Shown here: positions 1 through 6,584 of the stretch, one piece after another
How the letters are laid out: every line of letters starts with the position of its first letter
Position numbering within the stretch: position 1 is the first letter of the stretch
Source of the DNA: Megamonas hypermegale_A
GTDB lineage: Bacteria > Bacillota > Negativicutes > Selenomonadales > Selenomonadaceae
DNA length: 24,910 bases
Direction: 5' to 3' (one strand)
Assembly: GCF_030371585.1 (NCBI RefSeq)
Contig: NZ_JAUDCE010000033.1
Notes under the pieces: model-generated
The model's database searches: none
Seen by the model: only the letters and a program-made list of their open reading frames with translations
What the model was told of the DNA's origin: nothing
Position numbers and translations under genes: made by a program

Positions 1-96
1 CTCACCACTTTCATTCTAACTCTTTTTTTACTATTTTAACTTAATTAAAGTTATAATGCAATTTTTTAAGTTAGAAAGAAAAATGAATACAAAAAA

Positions 97-122
97 AAGA
101 GCGTGCAACTTCACACGCTCTT
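97..122 (-). terminator. Terminator-like hairpin of truncated zinc-finger copy
   Basis: A perfect 9-bp stem (97-105 with 114-122) read on the minus strand is followed by a T run (A tract from 91 on the plus strand). It is the duplicate of the hairpin at 1317-1342 and ends the truncated zinc-finger gene copy. Confidence 0.7.
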
Positions 123-273
123 ATACGGTAATTCCTCAACTCTGTATTTCTCCGGATGCTTCCAGTACAGCTTTTCACAATGCGGACAGCAAAACTTCTG
201 CCGTCTGTCCTTCTTATTCGTGACTGCAACGACTTTATAGCATTTCTTACATACAAAATGACGAATAACTTTC
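111..273 (-). pseudogene. Truncated 3' copy of the zinc-finger gene at 1331-1654
   Basis: Read on the minus strand this gives about 53 codons matching the C-terminal half of the zinc-finger protein at 1331-1654, including the CxxC and CCPHC knuckles and the ending around KYRVEELPYKSV. There is no start codon or N-terminal half: the similarity stops abruptly at 273 and the frame meets a stop soon beyond. The stop codon is TGA here against TAA in the intact copy. By eye, 93-273 and 1313-1493 differ at about 10 of 181 positions. The remnant is probably silent, and a transposase scrap begins right after the break. Confidence 0.8.
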
Positions 274-280
274 GCGCCCA

Positions 281-352
281 ATTCCTAATATTTCAAAGAA
301 AAATTTACGACATAAAGGCAAACGCGAAAAGAAAGAAACAAGAGGAAAGATA
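281..352 (+). pseudogene. Remnant of an IS30-family transposase
   Basis: The plus-strand frame starting at 281 reads NISKKNLRHKGKREKKETRG and then a stop. This resembles the IS30 transposase segment between the helix-turn-helix region and the DDE core, which typically has LRRKGKR followed by KETRGR. The same peptide block (NVSEKDLRHKGKR) occurs in the minus-strand remnant at 21944-22110, and a stretch of about 30 bp is nearly identical in DNA between the two. Only about 24 codons survive. It lies between the zinc-finger break at 273 and the Rpn-type gene at 381. Family assignment rests on motif memory. Confidence 0.6.
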
Positions 353-380
353 TGATATAATAATAAATGAGGTGTATACT

Positions 381-1277
381 ATGACAAAATCAAAGCGCAA
401 GGTATATCGGCTGAATGATTTTTTCTTTAAAAATCTTATGGGCGACGAAAAAAGAAGCAATCTGACTCTTAGATTTTTAAATCTTATCTTAAATAGAACA
501 GAAGAAAATGCTTTTAAAAGCATACAGTTTCTCAAAACAGAACAGGACCCGCTGACGAAAGACGGCAAATTGTCCATTCTCGATGTGAAAGCAAGTGTTG
601 ATGATAAAACATTCGTCAATATAGAACTGCAGGTATCGCGGCAGAATTATATAATTAAACGTTCCATGTTTTATCTATCCCGCATATTTTCTGAACAAGC
701 TGTTGTAGGTCAAGATTATGATGAACTTAAACCGGTAATCGGTATAAATCTGCTGGATTTTAAACTATTTGAAGAACTACCGAACTGGCATAATACAGCA
801 AACTTTACTGTAAAAGGGATAGAAAAGCCTATAACTGACTGTATTACAATGCACTTTCTGGAACTGCCGAAGCTCAAATTCAGCGACGTGAAAAAAGCCA
901 AACGGCTGGAAGCATGGGGCGCATATTTTTCGGGTGTATACGATGAAAAAGAATTGGAGGTTTTATGTATGAATGAACCTTTATTAAAAGAAGCTATATC
1001 TTATGAACAGGCTTTTACCAATAACGATGAAATGTACAGAAAATATCAGCAGCGTGAAGATGCCATCCGTGAGGAAACTACCAAAATACGTTTAGGTGAA
1101 AAACGCGGTATTATTATTGGTAGAAAAGAAGGTATTACTATAGGCAAAAAACAAGGAGAAAAAGAGAAAGCTGAAACTATGGCAAGAAAAATGTTGGCCG
1201 ATAATGTGGATTTAAAAATAATTGCTAAATATACAGAATTACCTTTAGAAGAAATAATAAAATTAAGCAAAGCATAA
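381..1277 (+). CDS. Rpn-family PD-(D/E)XK nuclease / putative transposase
   Basis: This 298-residue protein has the layout of the Rpn (recombination-promoting nuclease, PDDEXK_2) family, whose characterised members cleave DNA and raise RecA-independent recombination. The N-terminus RLNDFFFKNLMGDE is typical, and the nuclease core follows: LDVKA with D68 and IELQV with E82 and Q84. The C-terminus (about 235-298) is charged and carries the Gly-spaced IGRKEGITIGKKQGE repeats common in this family. ATG at 381 is chosen over the upstream in-frame start at 156 because a GAGGTG ribosome site lies 5 bp before it and the upstream frame runs through the zinc-finger duplicate and the IS30 scrap. A second, diverged family member is at 6585-7457. 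Activity is not testable from sequence, but the core residues are present. Confidence 0.85.
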   Translation: MTKSKRKVYRLNDFFFKNLMGDEKRSNLTLRFLNLILNRTEENAFKSIQFLKTEQDPLTKDGKLSILDVKASVDDKTFVNIELQVSRQNYIIKRSMFYLSRIFSEQAVVGQDYDELKPVIGINLLDFKLFEELPNWHNTANFTVKGIEKPITDCITMHFLELPKLKFSDVKKAKRLEAWGAYFSGVYDEKELEVLCMNEPLLKEAISYEQAFTNNDEMYRKYQQREDAIREETTKIRLGEKRGIIIGRKEGITIGKKQGEKEKAETMARKMLADNVDLKIIAKYTELPLEEIIKLSKA

Positions 1278-1309
1278 AATAGGGAGCTATCAGCTCCTTA
1301 TTTTTTTTG
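1278..1309 (+). terminator. Rho-independent terminator of the Rpn-type gene
   Basis: The inverted repeat GGAGCT / AGCTCC (1283-1288 with 1292-1297), extended by G-U and A-U pairs, is followed by a run of eight or more T. It starts immediately after the stop codon. Confidence 0.8.
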
Positions 1310-1312
1310 CAC

Positions 1313-1342
1313 AAAAAAGAGCGTGCACTCTTACACGCTCTT
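1313..1342 (-). terminator. Terminator overlapping the stop of the zinc-finger gene
   Basis: On the minus strand a 9-bp stem (1317-1325 with 1334-1342) and T run end the zinc-finger gene. The stop codon at 1331-1333 lies in the loop and the last three sense codons form the stem, so the terminator is partly coding. Confidence 0.75.
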
Positions 1343-1493
1343 ATACAGTAATTCCTCAACTCTGTATTTCTCCGGATGCTTCCAGTACAGCTTTTCACAA
1401 TGCGGACAGCAGAACTTCTGCCGTCTGTCCTTCTTATCCGTGACTGCAACGACTTTATGGCATTTCTTGCATACAAAATGGCGAATAACTTTC
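1313..1493. repeat. Direct repeat, right copy (181 bp)
   Basis: Partner of 93-273. This copy belongs to the intact zinc-finger gene and so is presumably the parent sequence. Confidence 0.85.
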
Positions 1494-1654
1494 TTGCCTT
1501 GTACTTCATCATTATTCTGCCAATCCACAGTGCGGTTTTTATCATAATAGACAACTTTATGATGCGCTTTCCTGCAATGAGCACTGCAGTAAATATGGTG
1601 TCTGCCTCTTGACTCAAAAGCCTTATGACACACCGGACATATCTTCCAAAACAT
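1331..1654 (-). CDS. Small double zinc-finger protein
   Basis: This 107-residue protein has two apparent zinc-binding modules. The first is C6-x2-C9 with C23 and C27 (YCSAHC), which looks like a treble-clef or FCS-like finger. The second is C62-x2-C65 with C82/C83-x2-C86 (CCPHC), a zinc ribbon. The two are joined by a basic linker, which suggests nucleic-acid binding, but I do not recognise a named family. It starts 10 bp after the stop of the membrane protein at 1665-2174, so it is probably the last gene of a three-gene unit. No strong ribosome site is visible, which suggests translational coupling. Its 3' half is duplicated at 93-273. Confidence 0.75.
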   Translation of the reverse strand: MFWKICPVCHKAFESRGRHHIYCSAHCRKAHHKVVYYDKNRTVDWQNNDEVQGKKVIRHFVCKKCHKVVAVTDKKDRRQKFCCPHCEKLYWKHPEKYRVEELLYKSV

Positions 1655-1664
1655 ATTAATCAGC

Positions 1665-2174
1665 TCATTTTCCCATCATTGACTGAAATCTCTGTCTATC
1701 TTCCAAAACCTTCAAAGCTTTGACATAGATATCAGAAATAATCTTCTCATCAATCGGCTTCATCTGCATATCACTGCCCAGATTGGAGCACACCTTGCCG
1801 TCTTTATCTACCAAAAACCGCTGCGGAATACAATAATATCTGCCGTCATTCGTAAACATATACAAATCAAGCGCCGAAACAGCGTCTTTCGTTTCCTCGC
1901 TCTGGCGAAGCTGCTGCAGGAATGTTTCATCCGTATACCGTTCTTCCACCGAAACGATTAAATAATACACATTGTTCTTCTTGACCGTATCAATCGTATT
2001 CGTATCAATATACACCGTACCGAAATCGCTTTTTCCCACTTCCTGAAGTTGAGGTTGAACTTCCGCTTGTACTTTATCACTCGGTCTGAGCCACATAAAA
2101 GCAACGACAAACACCGCAAAAAATACAGCCACTAAATATATATGGTCTTTAAGAAAATTCATATCCATAGGCAT
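1665..2174 (-). CDS. Membrane-anchored protein of unknown function
   Basis: About 169 residues with one N-terminal transmembrane segment (YLVAVFFAVFVVAFMWL, roughly residues 10-26) and a soluble domain that would lie outside the membrane. The soluble part reads as alternating beta strands and helices (VYIDTNTIDTV, VYYLIVSVEERYT, LDLYMFTNDGRYY) and ends in a helical tail. No family is recognised. The preferred start is the ATG at 2174, which shares one base with the TGA of the upstream gene; a GTG three bases earlier and ATGs at 2168 and 2162 are alternatives. No clear ribosome site is present, which fits coupling to the gene at 2174-2608. Confidence 0.7.
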   Translation of the reverse strand: MPMDMNFLKDHIYLVAVFFAVFVVAFMWLRPSDKVQAEVQPQLQEVGKSDFGTVYIDTNTIDTVKKNNVYYLIVSVEERYTDETFLQQLRQSEETKDAVSALDLYMFTNDGRYYCIPQRFLVDKDGKVCSNLGSDMQMKPIDEKIISDIYVKALKVLEDRQRFQSMMGK

Positions 2175-2608
2175 CACTTAGCCGGTGCAGCCTGCTGGTT
2201 ATGCTGCTGCATAGGCGTTAAAGCAAAATTCGTCATTTTCTGTTCTTTATCAAAAGATAATACAATCGCTACCAGATTGGAATTGTCAAAACTTGCAATA
2301 TAAGTTACGCGGTCTTCCTGGTCAAAACGCTGGAAAGAATAAAATTTTGCGTCCTTCATAGTGCCCATCTGCACTTTAACATCTCTCTGCATTTTGCTGT
2401 AAGCCTGTTCCGTAACAGCCGTTTTCAGTTCATCTGAAAAACCTTTCGTAAAATCTTCATAGTTCGGTACTTCCTGCCCTGCAAACACAGAAATAAACGT
2501 TTCCGCCGTTTTCTGCTCAGCGTTCAAATCGCCGCCGTCAGCCGCAAAACACATACTGCCGAAGCTCATCGTCATAACCATTGCCAGTGCGCATAATAAT
2601 TTCTTCAT
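2174..2608 (-). CDS. Secreted DUF3887-like protein
   Basis: 144 residues beginning with a clear signal peptide (MKKLLCALAMVMTMSFGSMCFA, cut after AxA near residue 22). The mature part has a helical start (AEQKTAETFISVFAG), a block around FSDELKTAVTEQ and a strand-rich end with VTYIASFDNSNLVAIVLSF, a layout like DUF3887 domains; this match is from memory. Start ATG at 2608 is preferred over the frame opening at 2623 because GGGGG lies 7-8 bases upstream and the signal peptide begins there. It heads a minus-strand group with the membrane protein and the zinc-finger protein. The product would be exported to the periplasm. Confidence 0.75.
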   Translation of the reverse strand: MKKLLCALAMVMTMSFGSMCFAADGGDLNAEQKTAETFISVFAGQEVPNYEDFTKGFSDELKTAVTEQAYSKMQRDVKVQMGTMKDAKFYSFQRFDQEDRVTYIASFDNSNLVAIVLSFDKEQKMTNFALTPMQQHNQQAAPAK

Positions 2609-2686
2609 GATATTAACCCCCAATTATAGAATAAGCGACAGATACACTGCCGCTTATCCTTAATTTATTGATTTATTCAGCTGTAA

Positions 2687-4666
2687 TTAAGCTTCCTGCT
2701 GCTGTCTTTCTGCCAGCATTTTTGCATGTCTTTCTCTCTGAGCGTTAACTCTTTCTTTTTTAGCTAAATCCTGCATTTCTTCAGCTTTTTCCACACGTTT
2801 TTCTTCTACAGTGCGTTCTTTTTCAGCTGCAGATTTGCGGCCGATTTTCCAAGTAGCACCGATACCGCCCATTACTTCATCGCCGGAAGTGGAAATGCTT
2901 GCACTGAGCATAAAGTCTTCATTCGGATAATGGAATACACCAAGAGCCAGACCAGTTTCGCTTTCATACTGACCAACGCCAACAGCGATTTCAGTCGGAG
3001 CTTCCGGATCATAACCCATTGTACGTAAGTTAGCAATAGCAGCAGCCATAGCACCAACTTTATCAATACGGTCTTCAACATCGCCCATACGATCTTCCAA
3101 ATTGCTTACACGACCATCTAAAGCCTTAACATCTTTACCCAACTGTTCACGCATAGCAGATTCAGCATTGATAGCACCAACTAAAGATTGGTTATCTTTA
3201 TATTCCTGATGTTCTTTAATGCTATTATTAAGATCTTCTTTATTACCTACATCGGAAGCCACTTTATCTACTTTACCGCTAACTTCATCTACTTTACCGC
3301 TTATAGCAGAAACATCACCACTGGTAGCTATTTCTTCCCCACCAACTGTAAGAATACCGTCAACGTTGAGGTCACCTTTAATAGAAGTATCTTCATTTAT
3401 GACAGTTGTATGCGAACCGTCTTCATTTTCAATGCGATCAATACCTGCAACATTTTCACTTGTTTCATCAAATTTTTGAGATACTTCTTTTAATTGTCCT
3501 ACATTTACTGCATCTGTATCTTCTGTACCAGCAGCAACATTTGTAATCTGACGTTCATTGTACTTATCACCAACAGATACCGTATTTTCTCTATTAGCTA
3601 CACTGTTATAACCAAGAGCAACAGAATTAGATGCATAAACCTTAGCACCAACACCCAAAGCTACGCTTTGAGCAAAATTTTCACTAATAATAGCCCCTGT
3701 ACCAAATGCTATACTTTGGTCAGAACCAACATAGGAATATTCTCCTATTGCAGTACTATTATTAGTATCCTCTGCAACAGTTCCTGCTACAATACCAGCA
3801 TTTGCATATCCGCCTAGTGTATCAGCAACATTGACACCATTTACAGTTAAACTATTTGTTGCTATGCCATCCTGAGTGATAGTTGTATTCTTTTCAATCG
3901 TAGTAGTACCCTGACCATCAGAATAAATACCTGAAGTCTTTTGACCAATTTGATTTAAGGAGTATTCATTTCCATTAAAATGAGAAATCACATCGCCGTC
4001 AACTCCGTCTTTTCCGGCAGTACCAGCAACGATATTGCCACCAACATTATTAATATTAGTAGTATTTAAGTTAGTAGTACTAACAGAATCACCAGTAATT
4101 ACAGTTGCTTCATTTGTACCATTGTTGAAAACTTTTAAGCCATCTTTTTCAACAGACATATAAGTATTACCGTTTGCTGCAGTAACACCGCTCTGTCCTA
4201 CATATAATGAACCATTGCCACCGTCAGCATATAATCCTTTAAGATCAGCATTCGTAGCATTTAAATTAGCAGTAGCAACATTATCAGCAGTCAATGTACC
4301 TGTAGAGATAGTATTACCATTAATTGTAGTTGTTGTACCGTTATTGCTAAATATAGTACCTGCACTGCCTACTTGAACTCTAGAACCACCATTTGAAAAT
4401 TGAAGAGCATCCTGTCCTACAAAAATTTCAGCTGTTCCGTTTGAAATTGTAGTGCTGTACTGATTCATATCGAATTTATTATCGCCAACAGTAAATGTTA
4501 AATTATCAGCTACACCAGTAATTGCACCATCTTTTGTTATAACAGATGCTGTATTATTTTCATCATGAATCATGTCAGCAGCCGAAGAAATCGCCGGAGA
4601 CACTCCTGCAACTGTTGCTGCGCACATTACGGCAGCTAAAATTTGTGCTTTTTTGTTTTTTGCCAT
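2687..4666 (-). CDS. Trimeric autotransporter adhesin (YadA-like) with a C-terminal tail
   Basis: 659 residues. Residues 1-30 are a signal peptide ending in ISSAA. Residues 35-290 are a Thr/Asn/Gly-rich head region. Residues 300-365 contain YadA-head repeats (STAIGEYSYVG, QSIAFGTGA, QSVALGVGA, NSVALGYNS) followed by the neck-like block ERQITNVAAGTEDTDAVNVG at 371-390. Residues 395-540 form a coiled-coil stalk, with repeats such as ISGKVDEVSGKVDKV. Residues 541-610 (MAAAIANL, then four amphipathic strands to GATWKIG) are the YadA anchor that trimerises into an outer-membrane barrel. Unusually, about 49 highly charged helical residues follow the last strand. The ATG has AGGGG about 10 bases upstream. 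The product is a surface fibre for attachment and indicates a diderm host. Confidence 0.9.
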   Translation of the reverse strand: MAKNKKAQILAAVMCAATVAGVSPAISSAADMIHDENNTASVITKDGAITGVADNLTFTVGDNKFDMNQYSTTISNGTAEIFVGQDALQFSNGGSRVQVGSAGTIFSNNGTTTTINGNTISTGTLTADNVATANLNATNADLKGLYADGGNGSLYVGQSGVTAANGNTYMSVEKDGLKVFNNGTNEATVITGDSVSTTNLNTTNINNVGGNIVAGTAGKDGVDGDVISHFNGNEYSLNQIGQKTSGIYSDGQGTTTIEKNTTITQDGIATNSLTVNGVNVADTLGGYANAGIVAGTVAEDTNNSTAIGEYSYVGSDQSIAFGTGAIISENFAQSVALGVGAKVYASNSVALGYNSVANRENTVSVGDKYNERQITNVAAGTEDTDAVNVGQLKEVSQKFDETSENVAGIDRIENEDGSHTTVINEDTSIKGDLNVDGILTVGGEEIATSGDVSAISGKVDEVSGKVDKVASDVGNKEDLNNSIKEHQEYKDNQSLVGAINAESAMREQLGKDVKALDGRVSNLEDRMGDVEDRIDKVGAMAAAIANLRTMGYDPEAPTEIAVGVGQYESETGLALGVFHYPNEDFMLSASISTSGDEVMGGIGATWKIGRKSAAEKERTVEEKRVEKAEEMQDLAKKERVNAQRERHAKMLAERQQQEA

Positions 4667-4780
4667 AAATAAAACCCCTAATCTAATACAATAAAATTTT
4701 CGCTTTTAAAGTACTCCCAAGATTTTATAAATACAACCATTCTCGCGAATATTACACACATAAACATTCGTTCATCATTT
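4667..4780. other. Leader region of the adhesin gene
   Basis: AT-rich spacer holding the adhesin ribosome site (AGGGG, minus strand) and no open frame. A possible minus-strand promoter is TTGTAT, 17 bp, TACTTT, which is weak. The rest up to 4933 belongs to the decayed TnpB 3' end. Confidence 0.35.
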
Positions 4781-5743
4781 CTATGTACTTCTGCTACTTG
4801 AAATAAAATTCAAGAAAAATTCCTTTTTCCTCGTGCAATTTATCGACACTCCAAAGGCGTAAGTTCCCGACTAGCCATCGGTACCTGTTATCTTCTACCC
4901 CCCGCCTAAAATTTATTTATATCAAAGAGTCTATTAGACATCTTTTCTATCAAACTTAACAGCCTTATGCCAACAGTCCTGTTGCATAAACCGCAGCCTT
5001 TGCTCCAGCTTATCTATCTTTTCCCGCTGTTTCTCAATATTGGCGAAACAGCCCGAACCGTTTCGGCTGGCATATTTCCTATCCAGACTGCGCTTTTCGC
5101 GCCGGATTTTCTTCTCGATTTTCTCAATCCTGTCATTAATATTACTGATATCACTTTGGCTTCCAACAGTATTTTTATCACTTGCAGGCATTTTCGCCCT
5201 GTCCTTTTCCACTGTAACAGCCACATAATACCTTCCGGCTTCGCACGAAACCGTACCCGACAGAACTTCCTCATCTATCGGCAGATACCCGAACTCTTTC
5301 AGCTTCACAAAACCGATTGTCGGGATATTCACCCTGTGCCTTTCAATAATCCAGGCATCATCTTTTTTACTTTTCAAATGCAGTTTAGCGTCCTGCCCGT
5401 TGAACTTCTTCAACTTCGGCAGATTGCTCCTGCCCTGAAAAAACCTTTTAAAAGCCTTTTCCGCATTAATCAGCGTAATGTTTCTGGCATAACTGTCGCA
5501 TTGACCGACCCAGAACAAATCATTCCCTGCCGTTAATTTTTGCCGTATACTTTCAGCAAAATCATTGGCGCTGACAAAATCAGCCTGTTTCTCATCCAAA
5601 AGCCCGCGCTGCCGCCTCTCATACAACTGTGTATTCAATCTGACATATTGATTGTAAATCCAACAACACGTACCTATATTCTGCTTGATTTTATTGACCT
5701 GCTCCGTTGTTGGCTTAATCTCCGTCTTATATGTAATTTTCAT
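4781..5743 (-). pseudogene. Decayed IS605-type TnpB (RNA-guided nuclease relic)
   Basis: An open frame from ATG 5743 to 4934 (269 codons) starts with the TnpB N-terminus (MKITYKTEIKPTTEQ, then helices ending in NAEKAFKRFFQG and LPKLKKF) and a strong GGGAGG ribosome site. At the position where TnpB should have the RuvC-I motif (GIDLG-like) the protein reads VGSQSDISNINDRIEKIEKK, so the first catalytic Asp is gone. The frame stops after HKAVKFDRKDV, before RuvC-II, the zinc knuckle and RuvC-III. Further downstream on the same strand, 4860-4781 contains a tract (AACTTACGCCTTTGGAGTG) like the 3' end of TnpB genes, giving GTYAFGVSINCTRKKEF before a stop. I infer internal deletions that removed the nuclease core. 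No TnpA gene is present. Confidence 0.7.
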
Positions 5744-5825
5744 AAATCCTCCCAAGCCAACATAAAATACCAAAAATGTTTAATCTGTTTCATCAGGATT
5801 TTTTATTACCATTAAAAATAAAGAA

Positions 5826-5996
5826 CTATTTATTGCGCGCATTCACCGAAAGATTACTGCCGTTTTGTGAAATCAATAACCCTTCCGTAATGCCTATCAC
5901 CCTTAATTTATCCTCGTATGACAACTTTTGGAAAATCTTGAGCATTTGCACTGCGGTATCCCGCTGTTCTTCGTATAATTTATTTTCTTTCGCCAT
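5826..5996 (-). CDS. Small phage-like protein divergent from an Xre regulator
   Basis: 56 residues starting MAKENKLYEEQRDTAVQMLK and predicted mostly helical, with the core FQKLSYEDKLRVIGITEGLL. Similar short proteins sit beside repressors in Firmicute prophages, but I cannot name a family. The start at 5996 is chosen over the frame opening at 6044 because GGTGGGGAG lies just upstream. A near-consensus promoter (6028-6056) points at this gene and contains a palindrome, so it is probably controlled by the divergent repressor at 6166-6528. Confidence 0.65.
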   Translation of the reverse strand: MAKENKLYEEQRDTAVQMLKIFQKLSYEDKLRVIGITEGLLISQNGSNLSVNARNK

Positions 5997-6027
5997 CAAA
6001 CTCCCCACCTCTATTCTTTTTACTAAT

Positions 6028-6056
6028 ATATTACTGCTTAGCAATATTTATGTCAA
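6028..6056 (-). promoter_or_regulatory. Sigma70-type promoter of the 56-residue gene
   Basis: Minus strand: TTGACA (6051-6056), 17-bp spacer, TAATAT (6028-6033). This is close to consensus and correctly placed upstream of the ATG at 5996. Confidence 0.75.
6035..6043. promoter_or_regulatory. Putative operator palindrome
   Basis: TGCTTAGCA is a perfect odd-centred palindrome (TGCT-N-AGCA) lying inside the spacer of the promoter at 6028-6056. A bound repressor would block polymerase. The divergent Xre-type protein is the obvious candidate; this is inferred from position only. Confidence 0.45.
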
Positions 6057-6094
6057 TACTTTATAGTCAATAAATGCTTTATATTTAAATTTTA

Positions 6095-6123
6095 TTGATT
6101 TGCACTATTTTCTATGCTATCAT
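6095..6123 (+). promoter_or_regulatory. Promoter of the Xre-type regulator gene
   Basis: TTGATT (6095-6100), 17-bp spacer, TATCAT (6118-6123), 42 bp before the ATG at 6166. Confidence 0.6.
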
Positions 6124-6165
6124 TACTTATATCAACAAATTCTATAAAAGAGGTAGGGTAGTAAA

Positions 6166-6528
6166 ATGTCTGATATCGGTAAACGAATTCGTTTGCTTCG
6201 CAAATCTCTCGGTCTTAACCAGACAGATTTCGGCAAACCACTAGGATTAAAGCAAGCTATTATAGGTCAATACGAAACAGGTGTACGCAATATAACCGAT
6301 AGAAACATTGGTATGTTGTGCAAAACATACAATATCAATAAGGATTGGTTGCTCACCGGCGAAGGAGAAATGGAAAACAAAAACAGCAACATGCTGATAG
6401 AAGAAATCTCCCAAACGCAGAACTTAACCGAGCTTGATATCCAATTTCTCAAAAAATATTTAAAATTGTCAACGGAAAACCGCAAGCTATTGGCAAATTT
6501 ATTAATGAATATGGAAGAAAAGAATTAA
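6166..6528 (+). CDS. Xre/Cro-type helix-turn-helix transcriptional regulator
   Basis: 120 residues. An N-terminal HTH of the Cro/cI type spans about residues 3-60 (IGKRIRLLRKSLGLNQTDFG, IIGQYETGVRNI, ending WLLTGEGEM, the usual end of phage-type repressor HTH domains). The C-terminal half is a helical segment (LTELDIQFLKKYLKLSTENR), probably for dimerisation. It has a GAGGTAGGG ribosome site. Gene arrangement, divergent from a 56-residue gene with facing promoters and an operator-like palindrome, resembles a lysogeny or element-maintenance switch, but no other phage genes are present in the window. The gene ends in a strong bidirectional terminator. Confidence 0.85.
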   Translation: MSDIGKRIRLLRKSLGLNQTDFGKPLGLKQAIIGQYETGVRNITDRNIGMLCKTYNINKDWLLTGEGEMENKNSNMLIEEISQTQNLTELDIQFLKKYLKLSTENRKLLANLLMNMEEKN

Positions 6529-6580
6529 AAAAAGACTTTTTCAGTATCCAAATCAAAATTCAACTGAAAAAGTCTTTTTT
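6528..6580. terminator. Bidirectional terminator between convergent genes
   Basis: An 18-nt perfect inverted repeat (6528-6545 with 6563-6580, core AGACTTTTTCAGT) has an A tract on one side and a T tract on the other. It lies between the plus-strand regulator and the minus-strand Rpn gene, so it can stop both. Confidence 0.85.
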
Positions 6581-6584
6581 ACGT

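Larger units (their letters stand above)
93..273. repeat. Direct repeat, left copy (181 bp)
   Basis: Aligned by eye with 1313-1493 at a constant offset of 1220 bp, with no gaps and about 10 mismatches. It holds the 3' half of a zinc-finger gene plus its terminator. Together the copies bracket the Rpn-type gene at 381-1277. Confidence 0.85.

Noticed and set aside
1..92. Possible promoter or gene start at the left edge
   Set aside because: TATAAT at 52-57 has no acceptable -35, and the small palindrome around 37-53 is too weak to call; nothing else is visible.
156..380. Upstream extension of the Rpn-type frame to an ATG at 156
   Set aside because: It runs through the antisense of the zinc-finger duplicate and the IS30 scrap; ATG 381 has its own ribosome site and matches the family N-terminus.
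1225..1617. 130-codon minus-strand frame over the zinc-finger gene
   Set aside because: Shadow in another frame; lacks the Cys pattern, and it runs into the Rpn gene.
3188..3817. Plus-strand frames opposite the adhesin gene
   Set aside because: Antisense reading of a repetitive coding sequence with no ribosome sites.
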